From the NCBI GenBank assembly GCA_046635845.1, contig JAQQXN010000002.1: a DNA stretch of 64,000 nucleotides; one strand, given 5' to 3'. Under the pieces are notes generated by a model. It did no database searches, was not told where the DNA came from, and saw only the letters and a list, made by a program, of their open reading frames with translations. The position numbers and the translations under genes were made by a program. Below, piece by piece: positions 8,453 to 17,526 of the stretch (position 1 is the first letter of the stretch; each line of letters starts with the position of its first letter). Origin of the DNA: UBA168 sp011055275. GTDB lineage: Archaea > Thermoproteota > Thermoprotei_A > Marsarchaeales > UBA168.

Positions 8453-9133
8453 TTAAATTCCCATGATCAGCCTTTGCGCTAAGAAGCTGGGATATCCAGC
8501 TTCTAGAACCTTTCTAGCGGTGCCGGCAACGTCATACTTCACCCTGATCATCTCTACTGAAACCGTGTCATCGATCTTAACCACGCAGTAAGCGGCTCTG
8601 GGATCGCCATCCCTTGGCTGCCCAACGCTTCCAGGGTTAATCACAGTGGTCTTCGTGAGCTTTTTTTCGTATTGGACGTGAGTATGGCCTAAGGCGATTA
8701 CATCATAATTCGAGTCCAGCTTGTAGGCGTCCTCTGGATACACGTACTCAAAAAGAGGGTTAGAGGGAGATCCGTGTGTCATAAGTATGTGCATGGAACC
8801 CAGCGTAAGGTCCATCTTGGGCCTTAGCGATTTAAGATAACTGAGGCAGCTAGAGCTTAGGGATTTTGCGTTCATAGAATCTGCTATTACGGCTAAATCG
8901 TTGTAGCCCGCGAAGTCATTACTAATTATGGAATAGTCGTGGTTTCCCATTATGGCGTAATCGAAGAGCGATGAGCCAATATCGCAGACTTCGTTGGGCC
9001 ATGGATAATATCCAACTAGGTCTCCCAGAAAAGCCACGTAGTCAATGCGCCTGCCCTCCATGGATTTTATCACGGCCTTTAGCGCGGGCAGGTTCGAGTG
9101 AATGTCTGATAAAAATGCCATGTAGTAACTCAA
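8453..9133 (-). CDS. Calcineurin-like metallophosphoesterase (YfcE/Icc type)
   Basis: Cytosolic metal-dependent phosphodiesterase/phosphatase of 226 aa. The five metal-binding motifs are all visible: LSDIHSN (D,H), LGDLVGYYPWPNEV (GD), IMGNHDY (GNHD), LMTHGSP and LGHTHVQY (GHxH), plus the family-typical INPGSVGQPRDGDPRAAY. The TTG at 9133 overlaps the upstream gene stop as TTGA, suggesting translational coupling; an in-frame ATG lies 4 codons later (MAFLSDIHSN). The physiological substrate is unknown; relatives hydrolyse cyclic nucleotides or phosphodiesters. Confidence 0.93.
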   Translation of the reverse strand: MSYYMAFLSDIHSNLPALKAVIKSMEGRRIDYVAFLGDLVGYYPWPNEVCDIGSSLFDYAIMGNHDYSIISNDFAGYNDLAVIADSMNAKSLSSSCLSYLKSLRPKMDLTLGSMHILMTHGSPSNPLFEYVYPEDAYKLDSNYDVIALGHTHVQYEKKLTKTTVINPGSVGQPRDGDPRAAYCVVKIDDTVSVEMIRVKYDVAGTARKVLEAGYPSFLAQRLIMGI

Positions 9134-9480
9134 ATTCGCTTGGGGCTCGGGGTTGAGGCCTCTTCATCAGTTACTAACTGGACTATAACCCTTGCCTTGT
9201 ACTCCTTGGCCTCAAGCGGAGGCATGGGGCCTAAGTCCACCGCAAAGGAGACCTGGTTGCCAAGCCCGTCAGTGAACCTGATCTCCGCAACCCATTTCTT
9301 CTTTGGTTCCGCTGTTGACAGCTTTGCTATGCTGTCCATTATTCTCGTTAGCGCCATTTGGAGCGAAGTCGGGCTTGCCAAGTCTTGGGGTGTGAGGGTC
9401 AGGGCTTGCATCCCTCCCATCACCTGTCCGATTTTTGCCGTCCCACTAAATATAGCTATGGGCTGGTTCTCGTTTTCCAT
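9130..9480 (-). CDS. Hypothetical protein, coupled to metallophosphoesterase
   Basis: Protein of 116 aa that I do not recognise. It is acidic to neutral, without signal peptide, membrane segment or cysteines. The first half (GTAKIGQVMGGMQALTLTPQDLASPTSLQMALTRIMDSIAKLS) looks helical and the second half (KKKWVAEIRFTDGLGNQVSFAVDLGPMPPLEAKEYKARVIVQLV) looks like beta strands. Its stop overlaps the TTG start of the phosphoesterase gene by 4 nt, so the two are probably translated together. Confidence 0.7.
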   Translation of the reverse strand: MENENQPIAIFSGTAKIGQVMGGMQALTLTPQDLASPTSLQMALTRIMDSIAKLSTAEPKKKWVAEIRFTDGLGNQVSFAVDLGPMPPLEAKEYKARVIVQLVTDEEASTPSPKRI

Positions 9481-9579
9481 TTCAAGATTAGTGGTAATGG
9501 TCGCTTATAACTTAAGCGCTTTTGGTCGCGTTAAGCTTTTTAGCGGTTGAGCATTGAGTTGTGGCGCCAAGCGAGAGGT

Positions 9580-10290
9580 TCAAAAATTCCTCATTTTGCA
9601 TGGCGCGGCCCCTCGCAAGAGGGGCCCAGGCTTGCATGCGAATTGACCTTGGATGATCGAGCTCAATAGCTTCTTAACTCCTTTTCCATCATCTTCATCT
9701 AATACTACATCGCATTCCGATTTGACCTTTTCAGAAGCGTTTCTTACAGCTACCGAACAATCCGCCCAGCGCACCAGATCTAAATCGTTTAGTTCATCTC
9801 CAACGAAAAGCGTTGGTCCGCTTTCATTCATCTTGCTCATAGCTTCCATTACAGAGGAAAGCTTATTGATGCCCTTTGGCGTTAAAAAGTACCAGTTCTT
9901 GTAAGGCTGCAATTCATACTCGGCCCCCATCTCTTTGGCTTTGCTTAGCAGAGGCCCTAGGGATAAATCATCTGTTATGATTAGAACGTTGCCCGTAGCG
10001 TACGTTAAGCCTTGAGGTAAAGAGCTAATATAGGCCTGCCATGTGTCGTTGGTCCTCAGCACCTCTCTGTTGCTAGTTAAAATCACGCCCCCCTCTTCCA
10101 GTACCAAAGCATCCGTGCTTTTGACGAGCTTTTCCAGGTCAGGTAAGGAGTTCTTAGGTCTTCCCGTGGCCACAATGATCCTCACTCCCTTAAGCCTGAC
10201 CTGTTGCATGAGTGATACTAGCTCATCATCGATGGCGTTTCCATTGGAAAGCGTTCCATCGTAATCCATTATGAGGTATTTTGGATTCAT
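9580..10290 (-). CDS. HAD-superfamily phosphatase (phosphoglycolate phosphatase-like)
   Basis: HAD hydrolase of the Cof/archaeal phosphoglycolate phosphatase type. Motif I is YDGTLSNGN (Asp near residue 9-11), motif II IIVATGRP, motif III the region around TPKGINKLSSV, and motif IV VGDELNDLDLVRWADCSVAV (about 167-185). Length is 236 aa. The last roughly 25 residues (after LLSSI) are unusual for the family: rich in Gly/Pro/Cys and encoded over a perfect GC-rich hairpin (9607-9626), suggesting the original stop was lost and the gene now reads into foreign or terminator sequence. Its ATG overlaps the upstream lyase-family gene stop as ATGA. Substrate uncertain. Confidence 0.88.
   Translation of the reverse strand: MNPKYLIMDYDGTLSNGNAIDDELVSLMQQVRLKGVRIIVATGRPKNSLPDLEKLVKSTDALVLEEGGVILTSNREVLRTNDTWQAYISSLPQGLTYATGNVLIITDDLSLGPLLSKAKEMGAEYELQPYKNWYFLTPKGINKLSSVMEAMSKMNESGPTLFVGDELNDLDLVRWADCSVAVRNASEKVKSECDVVLDEDDGKGVKKLLSSIIQGQFACKPGPLLRGAAPCKMRNF
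9607..9626 (-). terminator. GC-rich hairpin inside the 3' end of the HAD gene
   Basis: Perfect 8-bp stem closed by a GCAA tetraloop (plus-strand reading ggcccctc-gcaa-gaggggcc). It lies in the last codons of the HAD phosphatase gene, where the protein stops resembling its family. It could be a transcription terminator or the end hairpin of a decayed insertion element. No clear T-run follows on the minus strand. Confidence 0.4.
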
Positions 10291-11447
10291 GGTTTGACTA
10301 CCTTATCTAGTGCCTGTTGGATGTCCCATAAGAGGTCCTCAGCGTCCTCGAGACCTACAGAAAGCCTTACCAGCGACTCTGAGATCCCTGCCATTTTGAG
10401 CTCCTCCTTACTCATGGAGCCGCCAAAGGCAGATGCGGGATGCATTACCAAGCTTTCCGCCCCTCCGAGGCTTGGAGCTACCTTTATTAACTTGAGTTCA
10501 CGCATAAAACTTAACGCCTCTCTTTCCCCTCCATTTATTTCGAAAGAGAGAACAGCTCCATATCCCCTTAAAATGCGTTTTGCTACATCGTGGGTTGGAT
10601 GAGACGGAAGCCCGGGATAGAGGACCTTGCTGATCCTTTTATCACCCTCAAGCTCCCTAGCTATCTTAAGTGCAGATGCTTGCTCTGCCTCAACCCTTAC
10701 CTTTAGGGTCTTTACTCCCCTGTGCACGAGGTATGCTGCGTGAGGGTCCAGTATCCCTCCAAGCATCCTCCTCCAGTTCCAAACGTCACTTATGTCCAAT
10801 CCCACCACCGTTCCGGCGCTGACGTCATTGTGGCCAGCCAAAAACTTGGTCGCGCTGTTGATTGACGCACGTGCTCCGCTTTCAAGTGGCTTAAAATTCA
10901 CAGGGGTGGTGAACGTGTTATCAAGCGCTAAAAATGCGTTAAAACGCGTGCATTTTTCCGCCAGTGCTGGTACGTCGATGACGTTTAGCGTGGGATTTGA
11001 CATAACTTCGGCGAAAACCATGGTTGTATCGCTTGTAACAGAGTCTATAAGTTGGTTTCCTCTGACTACATTGACCTTGACGCCGTATTTTGCTAAGTTA
11101 TTTGCGAGGGAAAGTGTTAAGCTATAGACCTCGGAAGATAGGAGCAGCGTGGATCCAGGCTTTAATTTAGAAAAGAAGAGGGAGGATATGCCTGCCATTC
11201 CCGACGAAAAAGCGTATGAATCCGCCTTTTCGTCATCGGTTTCCAAGGCTTTGATGACGTTTTCGAGCGCAAGCACTGTAGGATTATCCTCTCTAGAGTA
11301 CCTCAGAGGGTGTCCGTGGACAAGAGGCGCTTCATCTGTTGGATATGGAAAAATGGCGGTTTGATAAATGGGGGGAATTATGCTGCGCGGGTTGATTTGG
11401 TTTGCTTCATCAATGGCCTTCGTTGAAAAACCGGTCTTCCTTTGCAT
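10287..11447 (-). CDS. Cys/Met metabolism PLP enzyme (cystathionine gamma-synthase/lyase family)
   Basis: PLP-dependent enzyme of transsulfuration or methionine supply, 386 aa, the normal family length. It shows the N-terminal substrate loop PPIYQTAIFPY ... RYSREDNPTVLALE, SSGMAGISS, the PLP ring-stacking segment, DNTFTTPVNFKPLESGARASINSATKFLAGHND with the Schiff-base lysine (near residue 200), and LGGAESLVMHPASA near the C-terminus. Sequence alone does not separate gamma-synthase, gamma-lyase and O-acetylhomoserine sulfhydrylase. A minus-strand TATA (tttataag, about 11465-11473) lies 26 nt before the ATG, so the mRNA is leaderless. The stop overlaps the HAD gene start (ATGA). Confidence 0.92.
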   Translation of the reverse strand: MQRKTGFSTKAIDEANQINPRSIIPPIYQTAIFPYPTDEAPLVHGHPLRYSREDNPTVLALENVIKALETDDEKADSYAFSSGMAGISSLFFSKLKPGSTLLLSSEVYSLTLSLANNLAKYGVKVNVVRGNQLIDSVTSDTTMVFAEVMSNPTLNVIDVPALAEKCTRFNAFLALDNTFTTPVNFKPLESGARASINSATKFLAGHNDVSAGTVVGLDISDVWNWRRMLGGILDPHAAYLVHRGVKTLKVRVEAEQASALKIARELEGDKRISKVLYPGLPSHPTHDVAKRILRGYGAVLSFEINGGEREALSFMRELKLIKVAPSLGGAESLVMHPASAFGGSMSKEELKMAGISESLVRLSVGLEDAEDLLWDIQQALDKVVKP

Positions 11448-11792
11448 AGGCGGCGTTTAACCGCACTTATAAACTTGTATGGTTTTGCGGACGGTGACTT
11501 TCATGAAGCCGGCAATTTTGTTTGATTAAGCAGCGTTTCTTCGAATTCATTGGCCACGGGTTACCGCTTAAAATTAGTCACAGCTTAGAGTTAACTTGCA
11601 TTAAGGTGGTGAGCGATTGCGCGCGAATAAGGCGCTTTTGGCATCTGCTAGACGATGACCTGTTATCTGCGGTGACCCAGATTCTATTTCAACGCGACCG
11701 TTCACCATCAACTCAGAAAGGATTAAATAATATGGGATTAATCAATAGATGTCGATGTTAGCTATGTCAGACTTAATTCAGGTGATTCCGTG
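11448..11792. other. Intergenic region with divergent promoters
   Basis: About 345 bases without a convincing gene. The left end holds the minus-strand TATA of the PLP enzyme gene (11465-11473). The right end holds a plus-strand TATA-like ttaaataatatgg (about 11722-11734), and a GGTGAT Shine-Dalgarno site (11781-11786) 6 nt before the aIF1A ATG. A 79-codon frame in between (11522-11761) shows no recognisable sequence. Confidence 0.6.
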
Positions 11793-12095
11793 ATGTCAAA
11801 GGTACCGCCAACGGTCAGAACCCCGGCAGAAGGTGAGTTGATTGGAGTTGTGGTGCAGTTGCTTGGATTTGACAGGATCCGGGTAAAGTGCACCGATGGG
11901 AAGACCCGTATGTGCAGGATCCCCGGCAAGATGAAGAAGAAGAGCTGGATTCACGAAGGGGATTACGTGCTGGTTACGCCATGGGATTTCCAGCCTGATA
12001 CTAGGGGGGACATAGTATCGGTTTACACAAAAGAGGAGGTAAAGCAACTGCAGGCAGCTGGAATAATACCCGCATCGCTTTCATCCTCTACTTAG
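11793..12095 (+). CDS. eif1A: Translation initiation factor aIF1A
   Basis: Archaeal homologue of eIF1A/IF1, which binds the 30S A site and promotes scanning-independent start-site selection. The 100-aa protein has the OB fold: GELIGVVVQLLGFDRIRVKCTDGKTRMCRIPGKMKKKSWIHEGDYVLVTPWDFQPDTRGDIV, then a short helical tail (YTKEEVKQLQAAGII). The ATG at 11793 is preferred over the GTG at 11790 because it follows the GGTGAT site by 6 nt. The gene has its own promoter and a leader of about 45 nt, unlike many leaderless neighbours. Confidence 0.97.
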   Translation: MSKVPPTVRTPAEGELIGVVVQLLGFDRIRVKCTDGKTRMCRIPGKMKKKSWIHEGDYVLVTPWDFQPDTRGDIVSVYTKEEVKQLQAAGIIPASLSSST

Positions 12096-12194
12096 TTTTC
12101 GTAATTTCCCTCTTGTCTCGCTCACCACGGATTCCGTCTGCAGATGGCATTCAGTTAAACATACGGTTTTAACTTTGCAAAATGGGGATGTTTC

Positions 12195-13336
12195 CTGAAA
12201 GCTGAGGTAAAGCTGGCGGCGCAGGAAAAGATGTCCTCTTCTTGAACGGGGAAAAGAGGTACAAGCTCAACGCAGTGCTGGGGCTGCATACACGCGCGGT
12301 AAAGTTCTTCTCATCTTTCCGCGTAGCTGACGGGAGGGTTCTGCAGGACCTGGCGCATTACTAAGCCGGGGTTAGGTTTCCGCTATCCTCGGCGCTCGCG
12401 GAAACGATCAGGGGCAAGGTAATCGAGCTGGCAAAAGCGAGTTTAGCTCTTAAGAAGGAATTCCGCGTCAAGAGGGCCTCGCTCAGAGTCAACCACCGTG
12501 CTTTCAAGCTGGGCCGAGCGGCATACGAAATCCATTCCCTATTGTCTGCACCTTAAGCTAGACGGTACATGGAAAGGAGGATGGTGCCCGATCCAGTTCG
12601 GCGAAAGGCAGAAGGACTAATGGATTGTGCATTAACCGGTAACGGCTCTCTCGGACAAGTGGAGCTGACGAAGAGAGGGGCGAGTGGTACTCCCGCTTCA
12701 CCGTGGAGAGGCTTTCAGATTACAAGCCCCAAATCCCAATTGGAGTAGATCTGGCAGAAAAAACCTGGCGTGCCTAATCGCCTTGGTAGGTGATAAACTG
12801 GTTAAGGGCACTCTCTTCAAGGGATCCGCGATCAAGGAGATCGGGCAGAATTGCTTTAAGGCAAGGAAGACCATTCAAGAGAGGAGGACCTGAACGCGGT
12901 AAGGAAGCTTGGCGATATGGCCGCGGTTATGGTACGTTTTTGAGGTGTTCTTAGAATTAAAATAGGCCGCCTTTATCTCGTTGGCCTTTGCCTTGTGCTC
13001 CTAATTTGCTACAGCTCCCTGAAAGGCAGAAAGTGAAACCTGCTGTTCAATTTCTTGCCCCCGTCGAAGCGGTTCCTTATGCCCGTTAACCATTCTAACG
13101 GTTACGGGAAATTGAAGCGCGCGCTTTACGGCTTTCCTAGATGTGGCGCGAGGGCCATGCTCGACCTTTCTTTCCTCCCTTCTGCCGAGCTTTGCGGAAG
13201 GGAGTTGACGTGCCCCAGCTGCGGTTTAACCCACAACCGCGACCTCAACTTGGCTCAGCTCGGCCCGTGCCTTAACGAAACGCGCGGCCGCGCTGCCCGA
13301 ATCCTGAAGCCCTGCCCGCAAGGATGAGGTAGTTTA
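12195..13336 (+). pseudogene. tnpB: Degenerate TnpB (IS200/IS605-type RNA-guided nuclease) gene
   Basis: About 1.1 kb of decayed coding sequence with several stops and frameshifts. Recognisable pieces in order: an N-terminal helical part near 12195-12540 (KLNAVLGLHTRAVKFFSSF); the RuvC-I block PIGVDLAEKTW near 12740-12775 (family pattern GIDLG), followed by a segment ending in ERRT; and near 13055-13327 the C-terminal part with the zinc-finger/RuvC-III block ELTCPSCGLTHNRDLNLAQ. No single frame covers it, so it cannot make active protein. The last 97 bases (from 13240) recur at 35535-35665 and stop matching after aggtagttta, which probably marks the right end of the element. No TnpA transposase is present. 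Confidence 0.85.
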
Positions 13337-13447
13337 TCTAGAAAGTAAGCCAAGAAAACTTAAATCTGAAGACTGCCTCAACTTATATGTTAAATTTAAG
13401 ACCGTTCAAGACTTTAAAAATGGTTAAAATGCAAGGAGGTGACCTTA

Positions 13448-14227
13448 GTGGAGTGGTCTGAAGAGGGTGGCTTTGCCACTAAGGCAGACAGAGAGAAGCT
13501 CATAAAGGATAGCGAATTAAGGGAGTCGCTCGAAGGAGTTTTTGACTCGATAACGCTTAGGTACACTTATGAGCTCATAAGAAGGGGAGTCATAAAGAGG
13601 TTCATAACGAACATATCGCAGGGGAAGGAGGCTAGGGTTTACGTGGCTGAGGGTGCAGACGGATATGTAGCCGTGAAAATATACTTCACGTCGGCCTCGG
13701 AGTACTACAAGACCATGCCGATCTACATAGAGGGGGATCCGCGTTTCAGCCATTTGAAGAGAGGCGACCGGAGGGAAATCGTGGAAACGTGGGCTAGAAA
13801 GGAATACGCGAACCTTTCCGAGGCATATTCGGCTGGCGTCCATGTGCCAAAGCCTATCTCTATAAGGGGAAACGTCCTGGTGATGCAGTTGGTGGGAGGC
13901 TCCGAGCCTGCTCCTTTGCTTAAAGATGTGGATTTAACGCCCTTGAGCTGGAAAAGGGCATACAATCAAATAATGAATGACCTTGAAAGGCTTGTGGTTA
14001 ACGCTGGTCTCGTTCACGGCGACCTCAGTGAGTACAACGTGTTATATTATCGCCGTCCATATTTGATTGACATGGGTCAGTCAGTTATGACTAGCCATCC
14101 TCGCGCCCAGGAGTTCCTTTTCAGGGATGTAAAGAACCTCAACCTTTTTTTCAGGAAAAAAGGGATAGGGTTAAAGGATCTCGTAAAAGATGACTTGATA
14201 ACGAAATGGCTAGCCTCTCGCCGGTAA
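13448..14227 (+). CDS. rio1: RIO1-type serine/threonine protein kinase
   Basis: Atypical kinase/ATPase of the RIO family that acts in late small-subunit ribosome maturation. The 259-aa protein has the flexible P-loop NISQGKEARVYVAEG, the catalytic lysine in VAVKIYFTS, the loop VHGDLSEYNVLYY (catalytic Asp and Asn) and the metal-binding IDMGQSV, which define RIO1 rather than RIO2. A strong Shine-Dalgarno aggaggtga (13434-13441) coincides with an upstream GTG at 13439, so the GTG at 13448 (MEWSEEGG) is the better start. It overlaps the KH protein gene by 22 nt; the pairing matches the eukaryotic Rio1-Pno1/Dim2 ribosome assembly link. Confidence 0.95.
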   Translation: MEWSEEGGFATKADREKLIKDSELRESLEGVFDSITLRYTYELIRRGVIKRFITNISQGKEARVYVAEGADGYVAVKIYFTSASEYYKTMPIYIEGDPRFSHLKRGDRREIVETWARKEYANLSEAYSAGVHVPKPISIRGNVLVMQLVGGSEPAPLLKDVDLTPLSWKRAYNQIMNDLERLVVNAGLVHGDLSEYNVLYYRRPYLIDMGQSVMTSHPRAQEFLFRDVKNLNLFFRKKGIGLKDLVKDDLITKWLASRR

Positions 14228-14724
14228 TCTACGTCCCTCTCGACTCAAGCCTTCTGGGAAGGGTCTACGACATGTACGCGCTAACCGAGAAGGGAAAGCA
14301 ACAGGGCGTCAAACTTACTATGGATAAGGATAGGGGCCTGATAATCATGGAAGCCACGTCACAGGCTGCGGTGCCTCTTTTGCAGAGGTACAAGGACGCA
14401 GTGACCCTTCTCTCGTTCGGTGCCCCATTTCAGGCGGCGGAAAAAATCATAGGAGACGAAAGCGTGGTGCTTCAGATAGACCTTGAAGATCCTATACTTC
14501 CCAGCGGGAACATCAAGCGGATCCTCTCGAGGTTGATAGGAAAAAAAGGCTCCGTAAAACAGAGGATTGAAGCGGCAACTAATACATCAATTTTCATAAA
14601 GGAACCCAAGGTCGTAATAGTCGGGAGCTTTGAAGCGGTCGAAAAAGCAAGGGAGGCGATCAGGCGTATAGCAAGCGGTCAGCCAATCCCCGCTGTCTAT
14701 AAATACCTAGCTAATCTAAAATGA
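14206..14724 (+). CDS. KH-domain RNA-binding protein (Pno1/Dim2/Krr1-like)
   Basis: Archaeal homologue of the pre-40S assembly factor Pno1/Dim2, 172 aa, with two KH modules. The first is degenerate (VPLDSSLLGRVYDMYALTEKGKQQGVKLTMDKDRGLIIM) and the second has the RNA-binding GxxG loop in RLIGKKGSVKQRIEAATNTSIFI (about residues 111-133), ending AVYKYLANLK. It binds the 3' end of small-subunit rRNA in eukaryotes. The ATG lies inside the last codons of rio1, so translation is coupled. Followed after 37 nt by Topo VI B, the order seen in many archaea. Confidence 0.93.
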   Translation: MASLSPVIYVPLDSSLLGRVYDMYALTEKGKQQGVKLTMDKDRGLIIMEATSQAAVPLLQRYKDAVTLLSFGAPFQAAEKIIGDESVVLQIDLEDPILPSGNIKRILSRLIGKKGSVKQRIEAATNTSIFIKEPKVVIVGSFEAVEKAREAIRRIASGQPIPAVYKYLANLK

Positions 14725-14761
14725 GAGTGAATTTTTTGGTTGCGTTTGGCGAGGGTGAGAT

Positions 14762-16354
14762 ATGTTGAGCGAGCAGTTCCAAGAGCTTAATGTAGCTGAC
14801 TTCTTCTACAAAAACAAGGATTTAGTCGGTTTCGACAGTCCTCATAAAGCTACTTACATGATAGTTAGGGAGCTCGTGGAGAACTCGCTTGATGCTTGTG
14901 ACGGTCACAGGATTTTACCCGACGTAAGGGTTACGCTATCAAGGGTTGAGGGGGAGGGAGGACAAGAGCGTTATCACATAAAGATAGTTGACAATGGTAT
15001 CGGTGTTCCTTTGGAGGCCGTGCCTTACGCCTTTGGAAAGGTGCTTTTCGGTTCGAAGTACTCCATGAGGCAGAACCGGGGAACCTTTGGCTTAGGCGGA
15101 AAGATGTCCATGCTTTACGGTCAGATAACAGCTAACTCAAGAGTAACGATCACAACAAGCCAGGGAGGAAACAAGATATACACCTTTGAACTCAGCACGG
15201 ACATCAGGACGAATACGCCTATAATCTACCGGCGTGATGAGGCCGATAACAAATCTCATTTTAGGGGCGTAAAAATAGAGTTTGACTTTGAAGGAGATTA
15301 CGGAAAAGCCAGGGATAAAATCATTGAGTATTTCTACGAAACCGCCATGATATTACCTTATGCCCAACTCACTTTTATAGACCCTAACGGCACTCTGCTG
15401 TTTTATCCAAGGATAACTGAAAAAATGCCCAACCCGCCAGTTGAAACACAACCACATCCCCATGGCGTGGACTTGGAGCTCCTTAAACGCATGATGGCCG
15501 CAAACCCCCACACTAGCCTTCAGGTATTTCTCTCTAAGAACTTCCAGCGGGTGGGTGAGCGCACGGCAAAGGCTTTTCTCAAATCGAACGGTTTCGATCC
15601 TCACATGGAGGTCTCTCAGCTTAGCACGAAGCAGCTCACCAAGCTGGTAACGGCCCTAAGGGAATATCCCGATTTCCTTCCGCCTGATCCATCATGCCTT
15701 TCGCCCATAGGGGAAGAGCTCTTGAGGGAGGGCATAAAGCGGCTTCTATCACCTGAGCACGTTGTGGTTACCACCAGGCCCGCCCGGGCTTACGAAGGCA
15801 ATCCGTTCATAGTTGAGGTCGGAATAGCGTATGGTGGCGCCATAATGCCGCCCGACAAGCCAGGCAAAGTCCAGCTTTACAGGTTTGCCAATAAGATACC
15901 GCTTCTTTACGATGAGTACAGCGACGTTTCCATGGCCGTGATACAGAGCATAAACTGGAACCAATACAAGGTGAAGCTTGATGAGGCACCAATAGCCTTC
16001 ATAACTCACATATGCTCAACAAAGGTTCCATATAAGACCGCGGGAAAGGAGTACGTGGCGGCCAGGCCCGAAGTAGAAAAAGAGATCGACCTTGCGATAA
16101 AGCAGGCCGCTAGAGAGCTGAGAGTCCAGCTCTCGCGCATGGAGAAGGCCGAGTACAGGGAAAGGAGGACCGAGGTACTTAGAAAGTACCTTTCCATGAT
16201 GGCAAGCTTTTCCACTTTCTTAGCCGAAAAGACGAAGGAACCCGACATCGACTCGCTGCTTAGGGAAGGAGGTGTTAAGAAGCGGAGAAAGGGTGCGGTT
16301 CAACTTGTTGATGATCCTCCAGAAGACGAATTCAAAGAGAAAGGGAAAGCTTGA
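14762..16354 (+). CDS. top6B: DNA topoisomerase VI subunit B
   Basis: ATPase subunit of the type IIB topoisomerase that relaxes and decatenates DNA. The 530-aa product has the GHKL ATPase motifs MIVRELVENSLDACDG (N box), DNGIGVPLEAVPYAFGKVLFGSKY (G1 box) and GTFGLGGKMSMLYGQ (G2/lid), a helix-two-turn-helix region (SLQVFLSKNFQRVGERTAKAFLKSNG), and the transducer domain carrying the switch lysine region. Two Shine-Dalgarno-like elements (GAGGGTGAGAT) immediately precede the ATG. Subunit A follows after 24 nt; together they form the A2B2 enzyme. Intact. Confidence 0.97.
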   Translation: MLSEQFQELNVADFFYKNKDLVGFDSPHKATYMIVRELVENSLDACDGHRILPDVRVTLSRVEGEGGQERYHIKIVDNGIGVPLEAVPYAFGKVLFGSKYSMRQNRGTFGLGGKMSMLYGQITANSRVTITTSQGGNKIYTFELSTDIRTNTPIIYRRDEADNKSHFRGVKIEFDFEGDYGKARDKIIEYFYETAMILPYAQLTFIDPNGTLLFYPRITEKMPNPPVETQPHPHGVDLELLKRMMAANPHTSLQVFLSKNFQRVGERTAKAFLKSNGFDPHMEVSQLSTKQLTKLVTALREYPDFLPPDPSCLSPIGEELLREGIKRLLSPEHVVVTTRPARAYEGNPFIVEVGIAYGGAIMPPDKPGKVQLYRFANKIPLLYDEYSDVSMAVIQSINWNQYKVKLDEAPIAFITHICSTKVPYKTAGKEYVAARPEVEKEIDLAIKQAARELRVQLSRMEKAEYRERRTEVLRKYLSMMASFSTFLAEKTKEPDIDSLLREGGVKKRRKGAVQLVDDPPEDEFKEKGKA

Positions 16355-16378
16355 AAATCGCGAGATGGTGAGAGAAAA

Positions 16379-17470
16379 ATGGAAAGAAACACCGATAGGA
16401 GCGAGTTCGCGAGGAAAGCGCTAAAGGATCTGGGTATATCGATTTACAACCAGATGGAGGAGGGGCGCTTTCCAGAGGTCATGATTCCAAGCCGCCAAAC
16501 GAACAACATATATTACGATCCTAAGCTCGAGCAATACGTTCTGGGAGATAAGAGGGTCGTGAGGAGCGCTGACAACGTTAAGCACGTGAAGCCTTTGGCC
16601 CAGCTCTTATGGGTGGCAAGGATAGGAAAAGAACTCATCGATTATGATAGGGTATCAACTCTCCGTGACTTGTTTTATATGTCAAAAAACATAGACATAA
16701 ACTTCGCAACTCAACAGGAGTCAGATGAAGCCGTCTATGACTTAGAGGCCCTCCTTTCGATGCCTAGGGAAAGCTTTAACATATTTCCTCATGACAGGGG
16801 AGCCATATTCGGTGATCTAACAGTTAGGTATAGGGTAAAAGGTTTCAAGGATAGCCTCATAAACCTCACCGATAATCCCGATGGGGTAAACATAGGTCCG
16901 GCTCTGGACAACGCGGAACTCGTGAAAACAACCGCCGACAAGGTAATAGCTATTGAGAAGGGAGCTATATTTATACAGATGATAAGGGAGAAGGTGCATG
17001 AGAAGTTCAACGCCATATTGATAGATACGACTGGTCAAGCCTCGCGCAGCGCTAGGTTGCTCATAAGGAGGCTTAATGAAGAGCTTGGGCTTCCCGTATA
17101 CATACTTACCGATTGCGATGTGTGGGGAGCTCACATAAGTATGGTTATAATAAGCGGGTCTGTTAATAGCGCGCACATAACTGGTCTGAACACGCCTTCC
17201 GCTAAGTGGCTAGGATTCTGGCCTACTGACATAAACAGGTATAAAGTTCCAACCATGAAGATGAAGGAACTGGACTGGAAGAGACTCGCTGAGCTTAAGG
17301 CCGATCCCCGTTACAAAGAGAAGTTCTGGAAAGAACAACTTGACGCTTTTGAGAGGCTCGGCCTCAAGGCGGAGTTGGAGGCCTTCAGTAGCAAGAACAA
17401 GTCAGTGAGTCAGACTTTCCTGGTGGAGACCTACATACCGGAAAAGCTGAAGGAGCTGGGAGCCATATAA
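16379..17470 (+). CDS. top6A: DNA topoisomerase VI subunit A
   Basis: DNA-cleaving subunit related to Spo11. The 363-aa protein has the 5Y-CAP winged helix with the catalytic tyrosine in STLRDLFYMSKN. The usual YY pair is FY here, but the second, catalytic Tyr is kept. The Toprim domain has its Glu in KVIAIEKGAIFIQM and the acidic pair in YILTDCDVWGAHI. Length and motif order are standard. It sits 24 nt after top6B with a GTGAGA Shine-Dalgarno site. Confidence 0.97.
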   Translation: MERNTDRSEFARKALKDLGISIYNQMEEGRFPEVMIPSRQTNNIYYDPKLEQYVLGDKRVVRSADNVKHVKPLAQLLWVARIGKELIDYDRVSTLRDLFYMSKNIDINFATQQESDEAVYDLEALLSMPRESFNIFPHDRGAIFGDLTVRYRVKGFKDSLINLTDNPDGVNIGPALDNAELVKTTADKVIAIEKGAIFIQMIREKVHEKFNAILIDTTGQASRSARLLIRRLNEELGLPVYILTDCDVWGAHISMVIISGSVNSAHITGLNTPSAKWLGFWPTDINRYKVPTMKMKELDWKRLAELKADPRYKEKFWKEQLDAFERLGLKAELEAFSSKNKSVSQTFLVETYIPEKLKELGAI

Positions 17471-17526
17471 ACTTCCCTACCCATGAAATACCTTTTTTTA
17501 TAACCGCCTATCTTTAAGCGATAAAG

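Noticed and set aside
9578..9600. gaggttcaaaaattcctc as a tRNA T-arm
   Set aside because: The loop would be ten bases, not seven, and no other tRNA arms are present.
11522..11761. 79-codon frame between the PLP enzyme and aIF1A
   Set aside because: No recognisable sequence, and the aIF1A promoter elements lie within its 3' part.
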